A stretch of 64,000 nt of DNA from Pseudomonas sp. Z8(2022) (GCF_025837155.1 NZ_CP107549.1:3658001-3722000), one strand, 5' to 3'; positions 1 to 12,200 are shown, numbered from the stretch's first letter. Numbers and translations are program-made. Notes: generated by a model from the sequence alone, not told the origin.

Positions 1-1202
1 ATCCGCGCGAACGCCTCTTCGTTGGGATGGCGGCTGATATGACGCCGTTGGGCCTGTGTGCACTTGGCTTTTAATGGGCAGTTCCCGCAGTCCTTGGCAC
101 GGGCTGCGTAAAGGCGAGTGCCACGATTTAGCTGTTTGAGTGATAGGGTCTTGCCCGCAGGACATTGGAAGCTGTCGGTCGCAGGATCGTAAGTGAAGTC
201 CTGACGCGCAAACAGTGTGCCGCCGCCCTGGTTGTTGGGCGCGCGATTCACGGGGACGAAAGCCGTAATGCCCGCTTCTTCGCAGGCCTGAAACTGCGCC
301 CCGTTGGAATAACCTGCATCAGCCGTGACGGTCAGCTCAGACTGCTGCAGAACCGCCTGAGTCGCTTTGGCCATCGGCTCCAACTGCTGATTGTCGGTGC
401 AGTCACTGGTCACTTCGTGATGCACGATCAGGCCATGCTCGGCATCGACAGCGCTCTGCACGTTGTAGGCCACGCAAGGGCTCTTGCCTGAGCAGCGCAT
501 CTTCTTGGCATCCGCTTCGCCTTCGACGAACTGTTCCAGGCCCTGCGCCTCCATCAGCGCTTTTACGGTCAAGTTATCGGCATGGCGATCCTGTAGCTGG
601 CGTAGCGCCTGTTTCACCGCTGCCCGGTCAATCGTCTCTTGCGCGTCTTGTGCATCACCCTCATCAAGCTGGGCCAGGTACTGGGCAATGTGTTTTTCCA
701 GCTTCGCTTGTTGACGCTTGAGCTTCTCCACGCTCAGGTGCTTGCGCAGCGAAGCTACCGCTTGGAACTTGCTGCCATCGATGGCCACCAGCTCCCCACT
801 GATCAAGCTCGCCTGGCGACAGAACTGGACGAAAGCCTTGCAAGTCGCCTGAAAGGCCATGCTGTTGTCTTTGCGAAAATCCGCGATGGTCTTGAAATCC
901 GGCGCCAGACGACCCAGCAACCACATCACCTCGATATTGCGCTGGCACTCCGCCTCCAATCGACGAGAGGAGCGAATGCGCTGGAAGTAGCCATATAGGT
1001 ATAGCTTGAGCAAATCAGCTGGATCGTAGCCAGGGCGCCCAGTCTTGAGCGGCTCAGCCTTGCTGAACCCCAGTACCTTCAGATCCAGACGAGCCACATA
1101 GGCCTCGATCACCCGTACCAGGTGATCCTCCGGCACCAGCTCCTCCAATGTGGGAGGAAACAGGCTGCTTTGCTGACGACCTTCGCCCTGGATGTAGCCC
1201 AT
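1..1202 (-). CDS. IS1182-family transposase, cut by the left window edge
   Basis: The minus strand is open from an ATG at 1202 to base 1, giving about 400 codons with no stop; the C-terminus lies outside the window. The protein starts MGYIQGEGRQQSSLFPPTLE, typical of IS1182-type DDE transposases. Further in are the catalytic-core-like segment GELVAIDGSKFQAVAS, a coiled region rich in Lys and Gln, the stretch TADAGYSNGAQFQACEEAGI, and a cysteine-containing region (DCGNCPLKAKCTQAQ) usual for this family. It would catalyse cut-and-paste transposition. No frameshift is visible, so the element may be intact. It lies downstream of, and in the same direction as, the tRNA operon. Family assignment is by motif recognition; the exact IS name is unknown. 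Confidence 0.9.
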   Translation of the reverse strand, partial: MGYIQGEGRQQSSLFPPTLEELVPEDHLVRVIEAYVARLDLKVLGFSKAEPLKTGRPGYDPADLLKLYLYGYFQRIRSSRRLEAECQRNIEVMWLLGRLAPDFKTIADFRKDNSMAFQATCKAFVQFCRQASLISGELVAIDGSKFQAVASLRKHLSVEKLKRQQAKLEKHIAQYLAQLDEGDAQDAQETIDRAAVKQALRQLQDRHADNLTVKALMEAQGLEQFVEGEADAKKMRCSGKSPCVAYNVQSAVDAEHGLIVHHEVTSDCTDNQQLEPMAKATQAVLQQSELTVTADAGYSNGAQFQACEEAGITAFVPVNRAPNNQGGGTLFARQDFTYDPATDSFQCPAGKTLSLKQLNRGTRLYAARAKDCGNCPLKAKCTQAQRRHISRHPNEEAFAR

Positions 1203-1284
1203 AAACGACAATGCCCCCATCGACTGATGGAGGCATTGTCTTCAGCTTGCTCTCAGACTGCTAGGTTTTCACACAGTCTGACTA
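1..1284 (-). mobile_element. IS1182-type insertion sequence, partial
   Basis: The element contains the transposase gene and a roughly 80-base 5' leader. Its right boundary is placed at about 1284 because 1285-1297 (ggcgggcttcttc on plus) is one arm of a terminator-like sequence whose other arm is missing. Just inside the boundary, tcagactg at 1253-1260 and cagtctga at 1274-1281 form a subterminal hairpin. A second dyad, aatgcc/ggcatt, spans 1209-1236 upstream of the transposase start. The left end is outside the window, so terminal repeats and target duplication cannot be checked. Confidence 0.7.
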
Positions 1285-1297
1285 GGCGGGCTTCTTC
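1285..1297 (-). terminator. orphan arm of an interrupted tRNA-operon terminator
   Basis: Read on the minus strand after tRNA-Lys, this is gaagaagcccgcc. It is identical to the left arm of the glyA terminator at 12201-12213, where it pairs with ggcgggcttctt. Here the pairing arm and T-tract are absent and IS sequence follows directly. I infer that the IS went into the loop of the tRNA operon terminator. Confidence 0.55.
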
Positions 1298-1304
1298 GTT
1301 ATGG

Positions 1305-1380
1305 TGGTGGGTCGTGTAGGATTCGAACCTACGACCAATTGGTTAAAAGCCAACTGCTCTACCAACTGAGCTAACGACCC
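1305..1380 (-). tRNA. tRNA-Lys (TTT)
   Basis: The 76-nt minus-strand sequence folds as a cloverleaf. The acceptor arm is GGGTCGT/ACGACCC with an encoded CCA end, the D arm is AGCTCAGTTGGTAGAGC, the anticodon loop is CTTTTAA with anticodon TTT, and the T arm contains GGTTCGAATCC. It is the last gene of the Asn-Pro-Lys tRNA operon and the IS element follows it closely. Confidence 0.97.
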
Positions 1381-1385
1381 AAATA

Positions 1386-1462
1386 TGGTCGGGGTAGGGG
1401 GATTCGAACTCCCGACATCTTGCTCCCAAAGCAAGCGCGCTACCGGACTGCGCTATACCCCG
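1386..1462 (-). tRNA. tRNA-Pro (TGG)
   Basis: The 77-nt minus-strand cloverleaf has acceptor arm CGGGGTA/TACCCCG with an encoded CCA. The anticodon stem is CTTGC/GCAAG around loop TTTGGGA, giving anticodon TGG, and the T arm reads GAGTTCGAATC. It sits 5 bases upstream of tRNA-Lys in the same transcript. Confidence 0.97.
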
Positions 1463-1471
1463 TTAGGAAGT

Positions 1472-1547
1472 TGGCTCCGCGACCTGGACTCGAACCAGGG
1501 ACCCAATGATTAACAGTCATTTGCTCTACCGACTGAGCTATCGCGGA
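1472..1547 (-). tRNA. tRNA-Asn (GTT)
   Basis: The 76-nt minus-strand cloverleaf has acceptor arm TCCGCGA/TCGCGGA, discriminator G, an encoded CCA and anticodon GTT in loop CTGTTAA. It is the first gene of the three-tRNA operon and lies 60 bases downstream of a near-consensus promoter. Confidence 0.97.
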
Positions 1548-1607
1548 ACTTCGGTCTTCCATCTCTGCTGCGTTTCGGCTTTTGCTTTACCGCTTCAGAG
1601 GCGCGCC

Positions 1608-1635
1608 ATTTTACGTAGCAAAAATTCCCTGTCAA
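1608..1635 (-). promoter_or_regulatory. sigma70 promoter of the tRNA-Asn-Pro-Lys operon
   Basis: On the minus strand TTGACA (1635-1630) is followed by a 16-base spacer and TAAAAT (1613-1608). The GC-rich discriminator GGCGCGCC follows, as is typical of stringently controlled stable-RNA promoters. The first tRNA begins 60 bases downstream. Confidence 0.75.
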
Positions 1636-1752
1636 CCCCTGCAAACTGCTTTTGCGACAATGCTTTGCGGAAGGGGCATGGGCTACTATATCTTTCATTG
1701 ACAGCGGCAGCGTGCAGGATGCATCAGCCGACGACGCCAGCCAGGACAGTCC

Positions 1753-4077
1753 ATGAGCAACCAGGACAAGCCCCCCGTTAATCCCAAGGTGGTCAGCCTC
1801 GCCAGCCGCGGCATCCAGCCGCGCTTCAGCGATTTGGTGCAAGCCTGCCGCAAGCTGGTGATGAACCGACTGGCGGAGCATCTCAACGGTGTATTCGGCC
1901 AGGTCGACGACACCCTGTTCGAGTGCGCGGAAAAAGCCGAGAACAATAAGGTACAGACCCTGTTCTTCGACAGCATGCGTGAAGTTCGCCGTCAGCGTCC
2001 GCAGATCGAACGCAGCTATCACCAGAAGATCGCCAGCAACTTCTCCGACTTCCTCGATGGCAAGCTGCAGGATGCGACTGCCGTCCAGGTGGATCCCGAA
2101 CAATTGTCGCTGGTGCAGAACGAGGATTACGAGGAGACCCTGCAGGTCACCAACATGGTCAGCCGGGTCAAGGCGCGCTGCACTGAGCCGCTGTTCGCCC
2201 TGGACCAGCGGCTGGCCCTGCTCAACAACGGCCAGAAGCTCGGCGAGGACAGCAATCCCTTCGGCCCACAGGCCATCGCCCAGGCATTTCGCGACGCGCT
2301 GGCGCCCTGCCCCTTCCCGCTGCAGATCAAGACCATTCTCTACATGCTCTTCGACCGGCATGTCATGCAGAGCCTCGATTCGCTCTACGGCGCGCTCAAC
2401 CAGCGCCTGATCGATGCCGGCGTACTGCCCAACCTCAAATACAGCGCGCAGATCAATCCGGGCGTCAGCCGCCCCGCGCCTACAAAACAGGACGCCCCGG
2501 CAAACCGGCAACAGCCGACGGGCAGATCCGGCAGCGCGCCGTCCAGCAGAGAACCGGCGCTGCTCGATCTGGATCTCAGTGCACCGCCGCCGAGTGACCC
2601 GAGCGCGCTGTTCAGCGGCCTGTCCAGCCTGCTCGACGAGCATCGCCATAGCCACCCGGATGCCCCACTGCTGGGCGGCACACGCAGCATCGTCAGTTTC
2701 GCTCCACGCGAAGCCAGCCGTACCTACAGCGCCAGCGAGCTGCTCGCCGCGCTCAACCGCATGCAGCAGCAGTCGGCCCACGAACTGGCACAGCGCCTGC
2801 ACAAGCCGCAGGCAGTCGAGGGTCTCAAGGCCGACCTGCAACAACAGCTCGAGTCGCACAGCAGCCTGCCGGGCGACAGCAAGGTGTCCGATCAGGAAGC
2901 CGACGTGATCGACCTGGTGGGCATGCTGTTCGACTTCATCCTCGATGACGAGAATCTGCCGGACGCCTGCAAGACCGCACTTTCGCATCTGCACACGCCC
3001 TATCTGAAAATCGCCCTGCTGGACAAGGCGCTGTTCACCCAGCACCACCACCCGGCCAGACGCCTGCTCAACACCATGGCCCAGGCCGGAGTGCTCTATG
3101 GCAGCGAAGGCGACGAACGTGGCCTGCTGGCCAAGATGCAGTGGGTGGTGGAACGGGTGATCCACGGTTTCAGCGGCGACCTGGGGTTGCTGGACAGCCT
3201 GAACGAGGAGTTCAACGAGTACGTCGACACCCTCCGCCACAAGGTCGAGCTGCGCGAACGCCGCGCGGTCGAGGCCGCCAAGGGCCGTGACCGCCTGCTC
3301 GGCGCTCGCGAGCAGGCGCAGGAGGTGATTCGGCACTGCGTGGACCAGCGCGACCTGCCGGTGATCATCCGTAACTTCCTCGAACTGACCTGGGCCGATG
3401 TCCTGGTCTTCGTGCTGCTGCGCCATGGCGAGCAAAGCGCAGAGTGGCAGCGTGCCTGCGAGGTGGCCGAACAACTGGGCTGGAGCGGCACCCCGCTCGG
3501 TGACACCGACAAGCAGCGCCTGCAGGACATACGCGTGCCCATGCTGAGCGATCTGCGCAAGGGCCTGGAACTGCTCGGTGGCTACCACGAAGACGGCATC
3601 CGTCGTCTGCTTCAGGACCTGGTAGCCTGCCAGCACGCGGTGCAGGCCAAGCAGCCGCAACTGGCGGCGCAGCTCAAGCCGAACCTGCCGGAAAGCCCGC
3701 TGGGCGCCATGCTCGGTGAGGATGCCGACTTGGCCCGGCAGGCGCCGTCACGCAACAAGCTCTCTGCCCGTGCACAGGCCCTGGCCAAGGAGCTGGCCAA
3801 CGTAGAGTTCGGCACCTGGTTCGAGTTCGTCGAAGGCGACAAGAGCCGCGTGCTCAAGCTTTCCTGGTTCAGCCCGACCACGCATAACTACATGTTCGTC
3901 GACAACAGCGGTCAGCGCGTGGCGATCAAGCCGCTGACCCTGCTGGCCAGCGAAATGGAAAAGGGTCTGGCCCGTATCGTCACTCCAGAACGCGCGACCC
4001 CGCTGATGGATCGCGCACTGACCGCCATTTACCGTGTGCTGCAGCGTTTCACCGGACGCACAGCCGAACCCCGCTGA
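1753..4077 (+). CDS. DUF1631 family protein, 774 aa
   Basis: The N-terminal half (MSNQDKPPVNPKVVSLASRG, then helices around residues 20-230) matches the pseudomonad DUF1631 family. A low-complexity Pro/Ser/Ala linker follows at about residues 240-300, then a long helical region. The C-terminal 70 residues begin near NVEFGTWFEFVEGDKSR and look like a small beta-rich domain, with the phrase SRVLKLSWFSPTTHNYMFVD. No signal peptide or membrane segment is seen, so it is probably cytoplasmic. The PilZ gene starts 9 bases after the stop, so the two are co-transcribed. The function is unknown; the pairing suggests a link to cyclic-di-GMP, but that is inference. Confidence 0.9.
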   Translation: MSNQDKPPVNPKVVSLASRGIQPRFSDLVQACRKLVMNRLAEHLNGVFGQVDDTLFECAEKAENNKVQTLFFDSMREVRRQRPQIERSYHQKIASNFSDFLDGKLQDATAVQVDPEQLSLVQNEDYEETLQVTNMVSRVKARCTEPLFALDQRLALLNNGQKLGEDSNPFGPQAIAQAFRDALAPCPFPLQIKTILYMLFDRHVMQSLDSLYGALNQRLIDAGVLPNLKYSAQINPGVSRPAPTKQDAPANRQQPTGRSGSAPSSREPALLDLDLSAPPPSDPSALFSGLSSLLDEHRHSHPDAPLLGGTRSIVSFAPREASRTYSASELLAALNRMQQQSAHELAQRLHKPQAVEGLKADLQQQLESHSSLPGDSKVSDQEADVIDLVGMLFDFILDDENLPDACKTALSHLHTPYLKIALLDKALFTQHHHPARRLLNTMAQAGVLYGSEGDERGLLAKMQWVVERVIHGFSGDLGLLDSLNEEFNEYVDTLRHKVELRERRAVEAAKGRDRLLGAREQAQEVIRHCVDQRDLPVIIRNFLELTWADVLVFVLLRHGEQSAEWQRACEVAEQLGWSGTPLGDTDKQRLQDIRVPMLSDLRKGLELLGGYHEDGIRRLLQDLVACQHAVQAKQPQLAAQLKPNLPESPLGAMLGEDADLARQAPSRNKLSARAQALAKELANVEFGTWFEFVEGDKSRVLKLSWFSPTTHNYMFVDNSGQRVAIKPLTLLASEMEKGLARIVTPERATPLMDRALTAIYRVLQRFTGRTAEPR

Positions 4078-4086
4078 GGAATATCC

Positions 4087-4419
4087 ATGGAAGAGCGTCG
4101 CCAACACAGCCGCCATGGCACTGATATGCAGCTGGAGGTCTTCGACCTGAACAGCGGCCAGCGCCTTGGCCGTATCGTCGACCTGTCGGCCGATGGCTTC
4201 ATGCTGTTCAGCGATACGCCACATGCGGCCGATGCCGTACTGCAATGCCGTCTGGTCTGCACCTCGGAAAACGACGAGATTCAGGAAGTACGCCTGGGCG
4301 CCGACTGCCTGTGGAGCCGTCCCGGGGCCGATGGCCAGCACTGCTGGGCCGGATTTCATATCATCGACCTGGCCGAGGACCAGGCCAGGGCACTGGAAGC
4401 GCTGCTGGCCCGTTTGTAG
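4087..4419 (+). CDS. PilZ domain protein
   Basis: This 110-aa single-domain protein carries both halves of the cyclic-di-GMP binding signature: RxxxR at residues 5-9 (RQHSR) and DxSxxG at 32-37 (DLSADG). It should therefore bind the messenger. The rest is a short beta barrel ending in a C-terminal helix (EDQARALEALLARL). There is no signal peptide. It follows the DUF1631 gene by 9 bases and a rho-independent terminator ends the unit, so the two form a bicistronic operon. It probably acts as an adaptor that transmits cyclic-di-GMP level to a partner, and the DUF1631 protein is the obvious candidate. Confidence 0.92.
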   Translation: MEERRQHSRHGTDMQLEVFDLNSGQRLGRIVDLSADGFMLFSDTPHAADAVLQCRLVCTSENDEIQEVRLGADCLWSRPGADGQHCWAGFHIIDLAEDQARALEALLARL

Positions 4420-4433
4420 CAGCACCGGCCACA

Positions 4434-4465
4434 TAAAAAACGGAGCCTGAAGGCTCCGTTTTTTA
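4434..4465. terminator. bidirectional rho-independent terminator
   Basis: The hairpin cggagcc-tga-aggctccg at 4441-4458 has an A-tract on the left (4435-4440) and a T-tract on the right (4459-4464). It can end the DUF1631-PilZ operon on plus and ettA on minus. Confidence 0.9.
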
Positions 4466-4475
4466 TCCGCCACGC

Positions 4476-6143
<1,668 letters not shown>

Positions 6144-6552
6144 GGAAAACCTGACTGGTGAGAATAAAGGGCTGGAAATGGCGGGCCTTGCAGATACTGC
6201 GAGAACGTTGCGAGTGAAACACTGCAACGCCGCAGTCCAGCAGGCGGCAAACTCTGGCGCCTGTCGGCCTGGCCGCCGCGTTAGCGGCTGCAGGCAATCT
6301 TTCATCGGGCCTGCAGCGGGGCGTTGGCAGAGACCTTAGCCCCTGCCGGAGCGAACGCCAAGTACCGCGCGGACAGTTCACGCGCGCGGCGCAAAGCTAC
6401 CGCAATGTACGTGACAGGGCAAACCTACACTCGTCGGCACAGCTGGCACTTGGCCAGTTTTACAGGCATTCTAGCCGACCCGCGCGAGCACAGGCCTGTT
6501 CGCACGCCCCGAAGCCCACGATAGATCAGCGCCGGCTGCAGGTTCACAGAAC
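6144..6552. other. divergent intergenic region between ettA and morA
   Basis: These 409 bases should hold the promoters of ettA (minus) and morA (plus). I see no convincing -35/-10 pair, operator or small gene with coding character. The cgccgcgttagcggctgc stretch near 6270-6290 is a weak dyad of unknown meaning. Confidence 0.5.
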
Positions 6553-9500
6553 GTGTCGACCCTCTCCTCCCTGCCTTCATCCTCTCCGGGCGAATCGCGC
6601 GCACCGAGACGTCGTGTAGCGCTGAGGCGCGCACTGGTAGCGCTGGTTCTGGCGATCCTGGGGGTGCTGGCCTGGCAGCTGACGCAGCAATATCACCAGT
6701 TGCTCGACAACCAGAAGCAACTGAGCCGGAGTTATGCCGGCCAGTTGGCCAGGCACCTGAGCCTGAACATGCGTCTCAAGGCGCAGGCAGGCCAGGCGAT
6801 GCTGCAAAACGCCCCCGAGTACGGCAGCGACAGCAGCGACGTGCTGGAGAGACTGCGCAGCATATTTCCAACGCTCGGCAGCATGGCCTGGCTCGATGCC
6901 AACGGGCAGTTGCTGGCCGACAGCGCCAGCGAATCGCGTGACCTGAGCTTCATTCGCAACCTGCAGCAACGCAGCGGCTCGGAACCCTATCACTTCGCCT
7001 TCAGCGCACTGGATGGCGGAGCTCTCTACCTGCTGTTGCGCCAGCCCGACGGCAGTCAGCGCGTCCTGCGCATGCGTGCCAATGCGCTGCGCAACTGGCT
7101 GCGCGAGCAACATCAGAGTGAGTACCGCTGGTTGCTCGAAGACCTGCTGAGTCAGCGAGTCATCGTCCGCGCCGATGACCTGCAACAAGGGGTAGAAAGC
7201 ATCGCTCCGGTTACCGCAGCGGAACAGGCGCAAAGCCTGGAACTGATTGCCCTGCCCGGCAGTGACTGGCGACTGCGCGCACTTCTCGACAGTGACCGCG
7301 TCGGCAACGCGCTGATGCCGACCCTGGCCGGCAAGTTTCTGCTGTTCGCGCTGTGCAGCCTGCTTACCTTGCTGGCCCTGTACGGGCTGCAACGCGAGCA
7401 ACGTCGCCTGCAACACCTGAATACCGAATCGCGCCGCTCGCTGCGTCAGGCCGCCAGCGCTCTCGGCGCCATCGAAGAACGCGTTCTGGTTACCCAGGCC
7501 GATGGCAAGTTGCGCTACCTGAACCCGCAGGCCGAGTCACTGCTTGGTCTCAGCAGCGAAGCGGCCTGGGACATGCATCTGCTGGACCTGCTGCCGGACC
7601 TCGACCCCCTGCTGCTCAACAGCCCGCAACCGATCATGGATCTGGGCCCCGAGCTGGTCAGAGTAGAAAGCGAGGGACGCGTGCGCCTGTTCGCCGTGAC
7701 CCGCAGCGACATCAGCGAAACCGGTCACCAGGCCGGCTATGTCTGGGTACTGCGCGACGTGACCGATGAACAGCAGGCCATGCGCGTGCTGCAGGAAACC
7801 CGCAGGCGCTATCAGGACATTTTCGAGGGCACTGGCGTGGCCCTCTGCGTACTCGATCTATCCGGCGTGCGCGACCTGCTGCTGCGGCACAAACTGCGTG
7901 ACAGCGCAGGCCTGCAGCGTTGGCTACGAGCCAATGCCGAGCATCAGGAGCTGCTGATCGAGCAACTGCGGATGACCGAGGCCAACCAGGTCGCGCTCAA
8001 TCTGCTCGGGGTGAAGACCATCGAACAGGCCTGGCAGCAGTTGATCGATAACGGCCCGATTCAAGCGGATGACCTGCGCTATCGCCTGGCCGTGGCCGTG
8101 CTCGAAGGCCCCAATCTGGTGGAGCTGGAAACCCAGCTGGTCACCGCGCAGGGACTGCAGCGTCACGTCTGGCTGGTACTGCGCCTGCCGGAAATGATCC
8201 AGGACTATCAGGCCGTTACCCTGAGCATCAGCGACATCACCAGCCGCAAGCGCATCGAACTGTCGCTGATCGAGCGTGAGCGCTTCTGGTCGGAGGTCGT
8301 GCGTTCGGTGCCCGACCTGCTTTACGTCCATGACATGCAGAACAGCCAGGTGCTGTTCAGCAACCACAGCCTTGGCCTGCAGCTGGGCTACAGCGAGACC
8401 GAGCTGCGCGCCATGCGCGAGGATTTCTGGGTGCAGGTGCTGCATCCGGACGACGCCGAATACTACTGGCGTATCCGCAACCTGCAGAAAGTGGTCGGTG
8501 ATGGCCTGTTGCTCGAATCCGTGGTGCGCTGGCGCCATCGTAACGGTCAATGGCACTGGTTCAGCATCCGCGAGCAGGCTCTGGCGCGCGATGACCGCGG
8601 CCGCGTCAGTCGTCTGATCGGCGTGGCCAAGGACATCACCGAACAGATCGAACGCAACCAGTCACTGCGCGACAGCGAGCAGCGCTACCGCCTGCTGGCC
8701 GAAAGCATCAGCGATGTGATCTTTTCCACCAACAGCGCGCTGAATCTCAACTACGTCAGCCCTTCGGTCGAGCCGGTGCTGGGCTATTCCGTCAACTGGG
8801 TGATGGCCAACAGCTTCTACAGCCTGGCGGCCAATCCACAGCAACTGAACGGACTCCATCTGCTGCTCGAACGCATCCGCGATGCGCTCGGCGAACGCGA
8901 CCGTCTCAATCGTCTGCGCGATGAGCTGCCGGATCAGCTGTTCGTCTTCGATTGCCTGCGTGCCGACGGCCGCAAGATCCCGGTGGAACTGCGCCTGGTG
9001 CTGATGTGGGACGAGAACGGCAGCTTCGAAGGCATCCTCGGTGTGGGCCGCGACATCAGCCAGCAACGCCGTGCAGAAAAGGACCTGCGCATGGCCGCCA
9101 CGGTATTCGAGCACTCCACGGCGGCGATTCTGGTGACCGATCCGGCCGGTTATATCGTGCAGGTCAACAAGGCATTCAGCCGCGTCAGCGGCTATTCGGC
9201 CGGCCAGGTGCTCGATCAGCTGCCGAGCATGCTCACCGCCGACCGCCAGCAGGCCACTCACATGCAGTACATCCTCAGCCAGCTCAACCAGCGCGGCAGC
9301 TGGGAGGGCGAGGTCTGGCTCAAGCGCAGGGATGGCGAGAACTTCCCGGCCTGGGTCGGCATCACCGCGGTGCATGACGAGGAAGGCGATCTGGTCAGCT
9401 ACGTGAGCTTCTTCAGCGACATCAGCGAACGCAAGGCCAGCGAACAGCGTATCCACCGCCTGGCCTACTACGATGCACTGACTCACCTGCCCAACCGCAC

Positions 9501-10773
9501 CCTGTTCCAGGACCGCCTGCACAGTGCCCTGCAGCACGCCGAGCGGCACGACGAGTGGGTGGTGCTGATGTTCCTCGATCTCGACCGCTTCAAGCCGATC
9601 AACGACTCCCTTGGCCACGCCGCCGGCGACCGCATGCTCAAGGACGTGGCCGTGCGGCTGTCTGCCTGCGTCGACGGCGACGACACCGTGGCACGCATGG
9701 GCGGCGACGAGTTCACCCTGCTGCTGCAGCCGCGCACCACCCGTGAGGGCGCACTGAATCGCGCCATTCATGCCGCCGAACAGATTCTCTCCAGCCTGGC
9801 CCGCCCGTTCGTCCTCGAAGGCCGCGAGTTCTTCGTCACCGCCAGTATCGGCATCGCCCTTGCCCCGCAGGACGGCAACGAGCTGAGCCAGCTGATGAAG
9901 AACGCCGACACGGCCATGTACCACGCCAAGGAACGCGGCAAGAACAATTTCCAGTTCTACCAGGCCGACATGAACGCCAGCGCCCTGGAGCGCCTGGAGC
10001 TGGAGAGCGATCTGCGCCACGCCCAGGAGCAGGGCCAGTTCGTGCTGCACTACCAACCGCAGTTTTCCAACGACGGCCGCCGCCTGACCGGTGTGGAGGC
10101 GTTGCTGCGCTGGAACCACCCGACCCGCGGCCTGGTGCCGCCGGATGAGTTCATCCCGGTACTGGAAGAGCTCGGCCTGGTGGTGCAGGTCGGAGAATGG
10201 GCGCTGGAGGAAGCCTGCCGCCAGCTCAAGACCTGGCACGATGAAAAGATCCGCGTCCCCAAGATCTCGGTCAATCTGTCAGCCCGCCAGTTCGCCGAAG
10301 GCGATCTCGCCTCACGCATTGCCGCCATTCTGAGCAGAACGGCGGTGGCACCAGCCTGCCTGGAAGTGGAGCTGACCGAAAGCATCCTGATGCAGGACGT
10401 TTCCAGCGCCATGCAGACTCTCGGCGAGCTCAAGCGCCTCGGGCTGTGCATTGCCGTGGACGACTTCGGCACCGGCTACTCGTCGCTGAACTACCTCAAG
10501 CAGTTCCCCATCGACGTGTTGAAGATCGACCGCAGCTTCGTCGATGGCCTGCCCGATGGCGAGCAGGACGCACAGATCGCCCGCGCCATCATCGCCATGG
10601 CGCACAGCCTGAACATGATGGTGATCGCCGAAGGCGTGGAAAGCCATGCCCAACTGGAGTTCCTGCGTGAGCACGGCTGCGACGAGGTACAGGGTTACCT
10701 GCTCGGCAGACCGATGCAGGCGCGCCAGTTCAGCACCCAGTTCGGCGGGGCGGCACTGCTCATGCCCAGCTAG
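6553..10773 (+). CDS. morA: MorA-type multi-PAS diguanylate cyclase/phosphodiesterase
   Basis: The 1406-aa inner-membrane protein starts at GTG 6553. One membrane helix lies near residues 25-43 and a second near 255-280, flanking a periplasmic sensor loop. About five PAS-type modules follow (roughly 295-400, 415-560, 575-690, 710-840, 850-960). Then come a GGDEF domain with intact GGDEF at 1050-1054 and an EAL domain with EAL at 1182-1184 and DDFGTGYSSL. The usual RxxD inhibitory site before GGDEF is absent (DGDD instead). P. aeruginosa MorA is about this length and also lies next to glyA; there it controls motility and biofilm through cyclic-di-GMP. The identification rests on architecture and neighbourhood. 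Confidence 0.88.
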   Translation: MSTLSSLPSSSPGESRAPRRRVALRRALVALVLAILGVLAWQLTQQYHQLLDNQKQLSRSYAGQLARHLSLNMRLKAQAGQAMLQNAPEYGSDSSDVLERLRSIFPTLGSMAWLDANGQLLADSASESRDLSFIRNLQQRSGSEPYHFAFSALDGGALYLLLRQPDGSQRVLRMRANALRNWLREQHQSEYRWLLEDLLSQRVIVRADDLQQGVESIAPVTAAEQAQSLELIALPGSDWRLRALLDSDRVGNALMPTLAGKFLLFALCSLLTLLALYGLQREQRRLQHLNTESRRSLRQAASALGAIEERVLVTQADGKLRYLNPQAESLLGLSSEAAWDMHLLDLLPDLDPLLLNSPQPIMDLGPELVRVESEGRVRLFAVTRSDISETGHQAGYVWVLRDVTDEQQAMRVLQETRRRYQDIFEGTGVALCVLDLSGVRDLLLRHKLRDSAGLQRWLRANAEHQELLIEQLRMTEANQVALNLLGVKTIEQAWQQLIDNGPIQADDLRYRLAVAVLEGPNLVELETQLVTAQGLQRHVWLVLRLPEMIQDYQAVTLSISDITSRKRIELSLIERERFWSEVVRSVPDLLYVHDMQNSQVLFSNHSLGLQLGYSETELRAMREDFWVQVLHPDDAEYYWRIRNLQKVVGDGLLLESVVRWRHRNGQWHWFSIREQALARDDRGRVSRLIGVAKDITEQIERNQSLRDSEQRYRLLAESISDVIFSTNSALNLNYVSPSVEPVLGYSVNWVMANSFYSLAANPQQLNGLHLLLERIRDALGERDRLNRLRDELPDQLFVFDCLRADGRKIPVELRLVLMWDENGSFEGILGVGRDISQQRRAEKDLRMAATVFEHSTAAILVTDPAGYIVQVNKAFSRVSGYSAGQVLDQLPSMLTADRQQATHMQYILSQLNQRGSWEGEVWLKRRDGENFPAWVGITAVHDEEGDLVSYVSFFSDISERKASEQRIHRLAYYDALTHLPNRTLFQDRLHSALQHAERHDEWVVLMFLDLDRFKPINDSLGHAAGDRMLKDVAVRLSACVDGDDTVARMGGDEFTLLLQPRTTREGALNRAIHAAEQILSSLARPFVLEGREFFVTASIGIALAPQDGNELSQLMKNADTAMYHAKERGKNNFQFYQADMNASALERLELESDLRHAQEQGQFVLHYQPQFSNDGRRLTGVEALLRWNHPTRGLVPPDEFIPVLEELGLVVQVGEWALEEACRQLKTWHDEKIRVPKISVNLSARQFAEGDLASRIAAILSRTAVAPACLEVELTESILMQDVSSAMQTLGELKRLGLCIAVDDFGTGYSSLNYLKQFPIDVLKIDRSFVDGLPDGEQDAQIARAIIAMAHSLNMMVIAEGVESHAQLEFLREHGCDEVQGYLLGRPMQARQFSTQFGGAALLMPS

Positions 10774-10931
10774 GCAGGCACCTGAGCGCGCCAAGGCCGC
10801 AGCCAAGGCGGCTCGACCTCGCATGAAGGCATTTTGTCAGGCCCATGACCGACCTTCATATGCCTGAATGCGACCTTTGCGGTAGAATCCGCCCCCTCTT
10901 TCAACCGCCCAGCTGATTTCAGGGGACCGCC

Positions 10932-12185
<1,254 letters not shown>

Positions 12186-12200
12186 GCTTCAGGCTGAAAC

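Noticed and set aside
1510..3660. 716-aa open frame on minus opposite the DUF1631 gene
   Set aside because: It runs through the tRNA-Asn gene and antisense to a recognised family; long antisense frames are common at this GC content, and the translation has no family features.
8662..10239. 525-aa open frame on minus inside morA
   Set aside because: Antisense to intact PAS and GGDEF domains; no ribosome site or motif.
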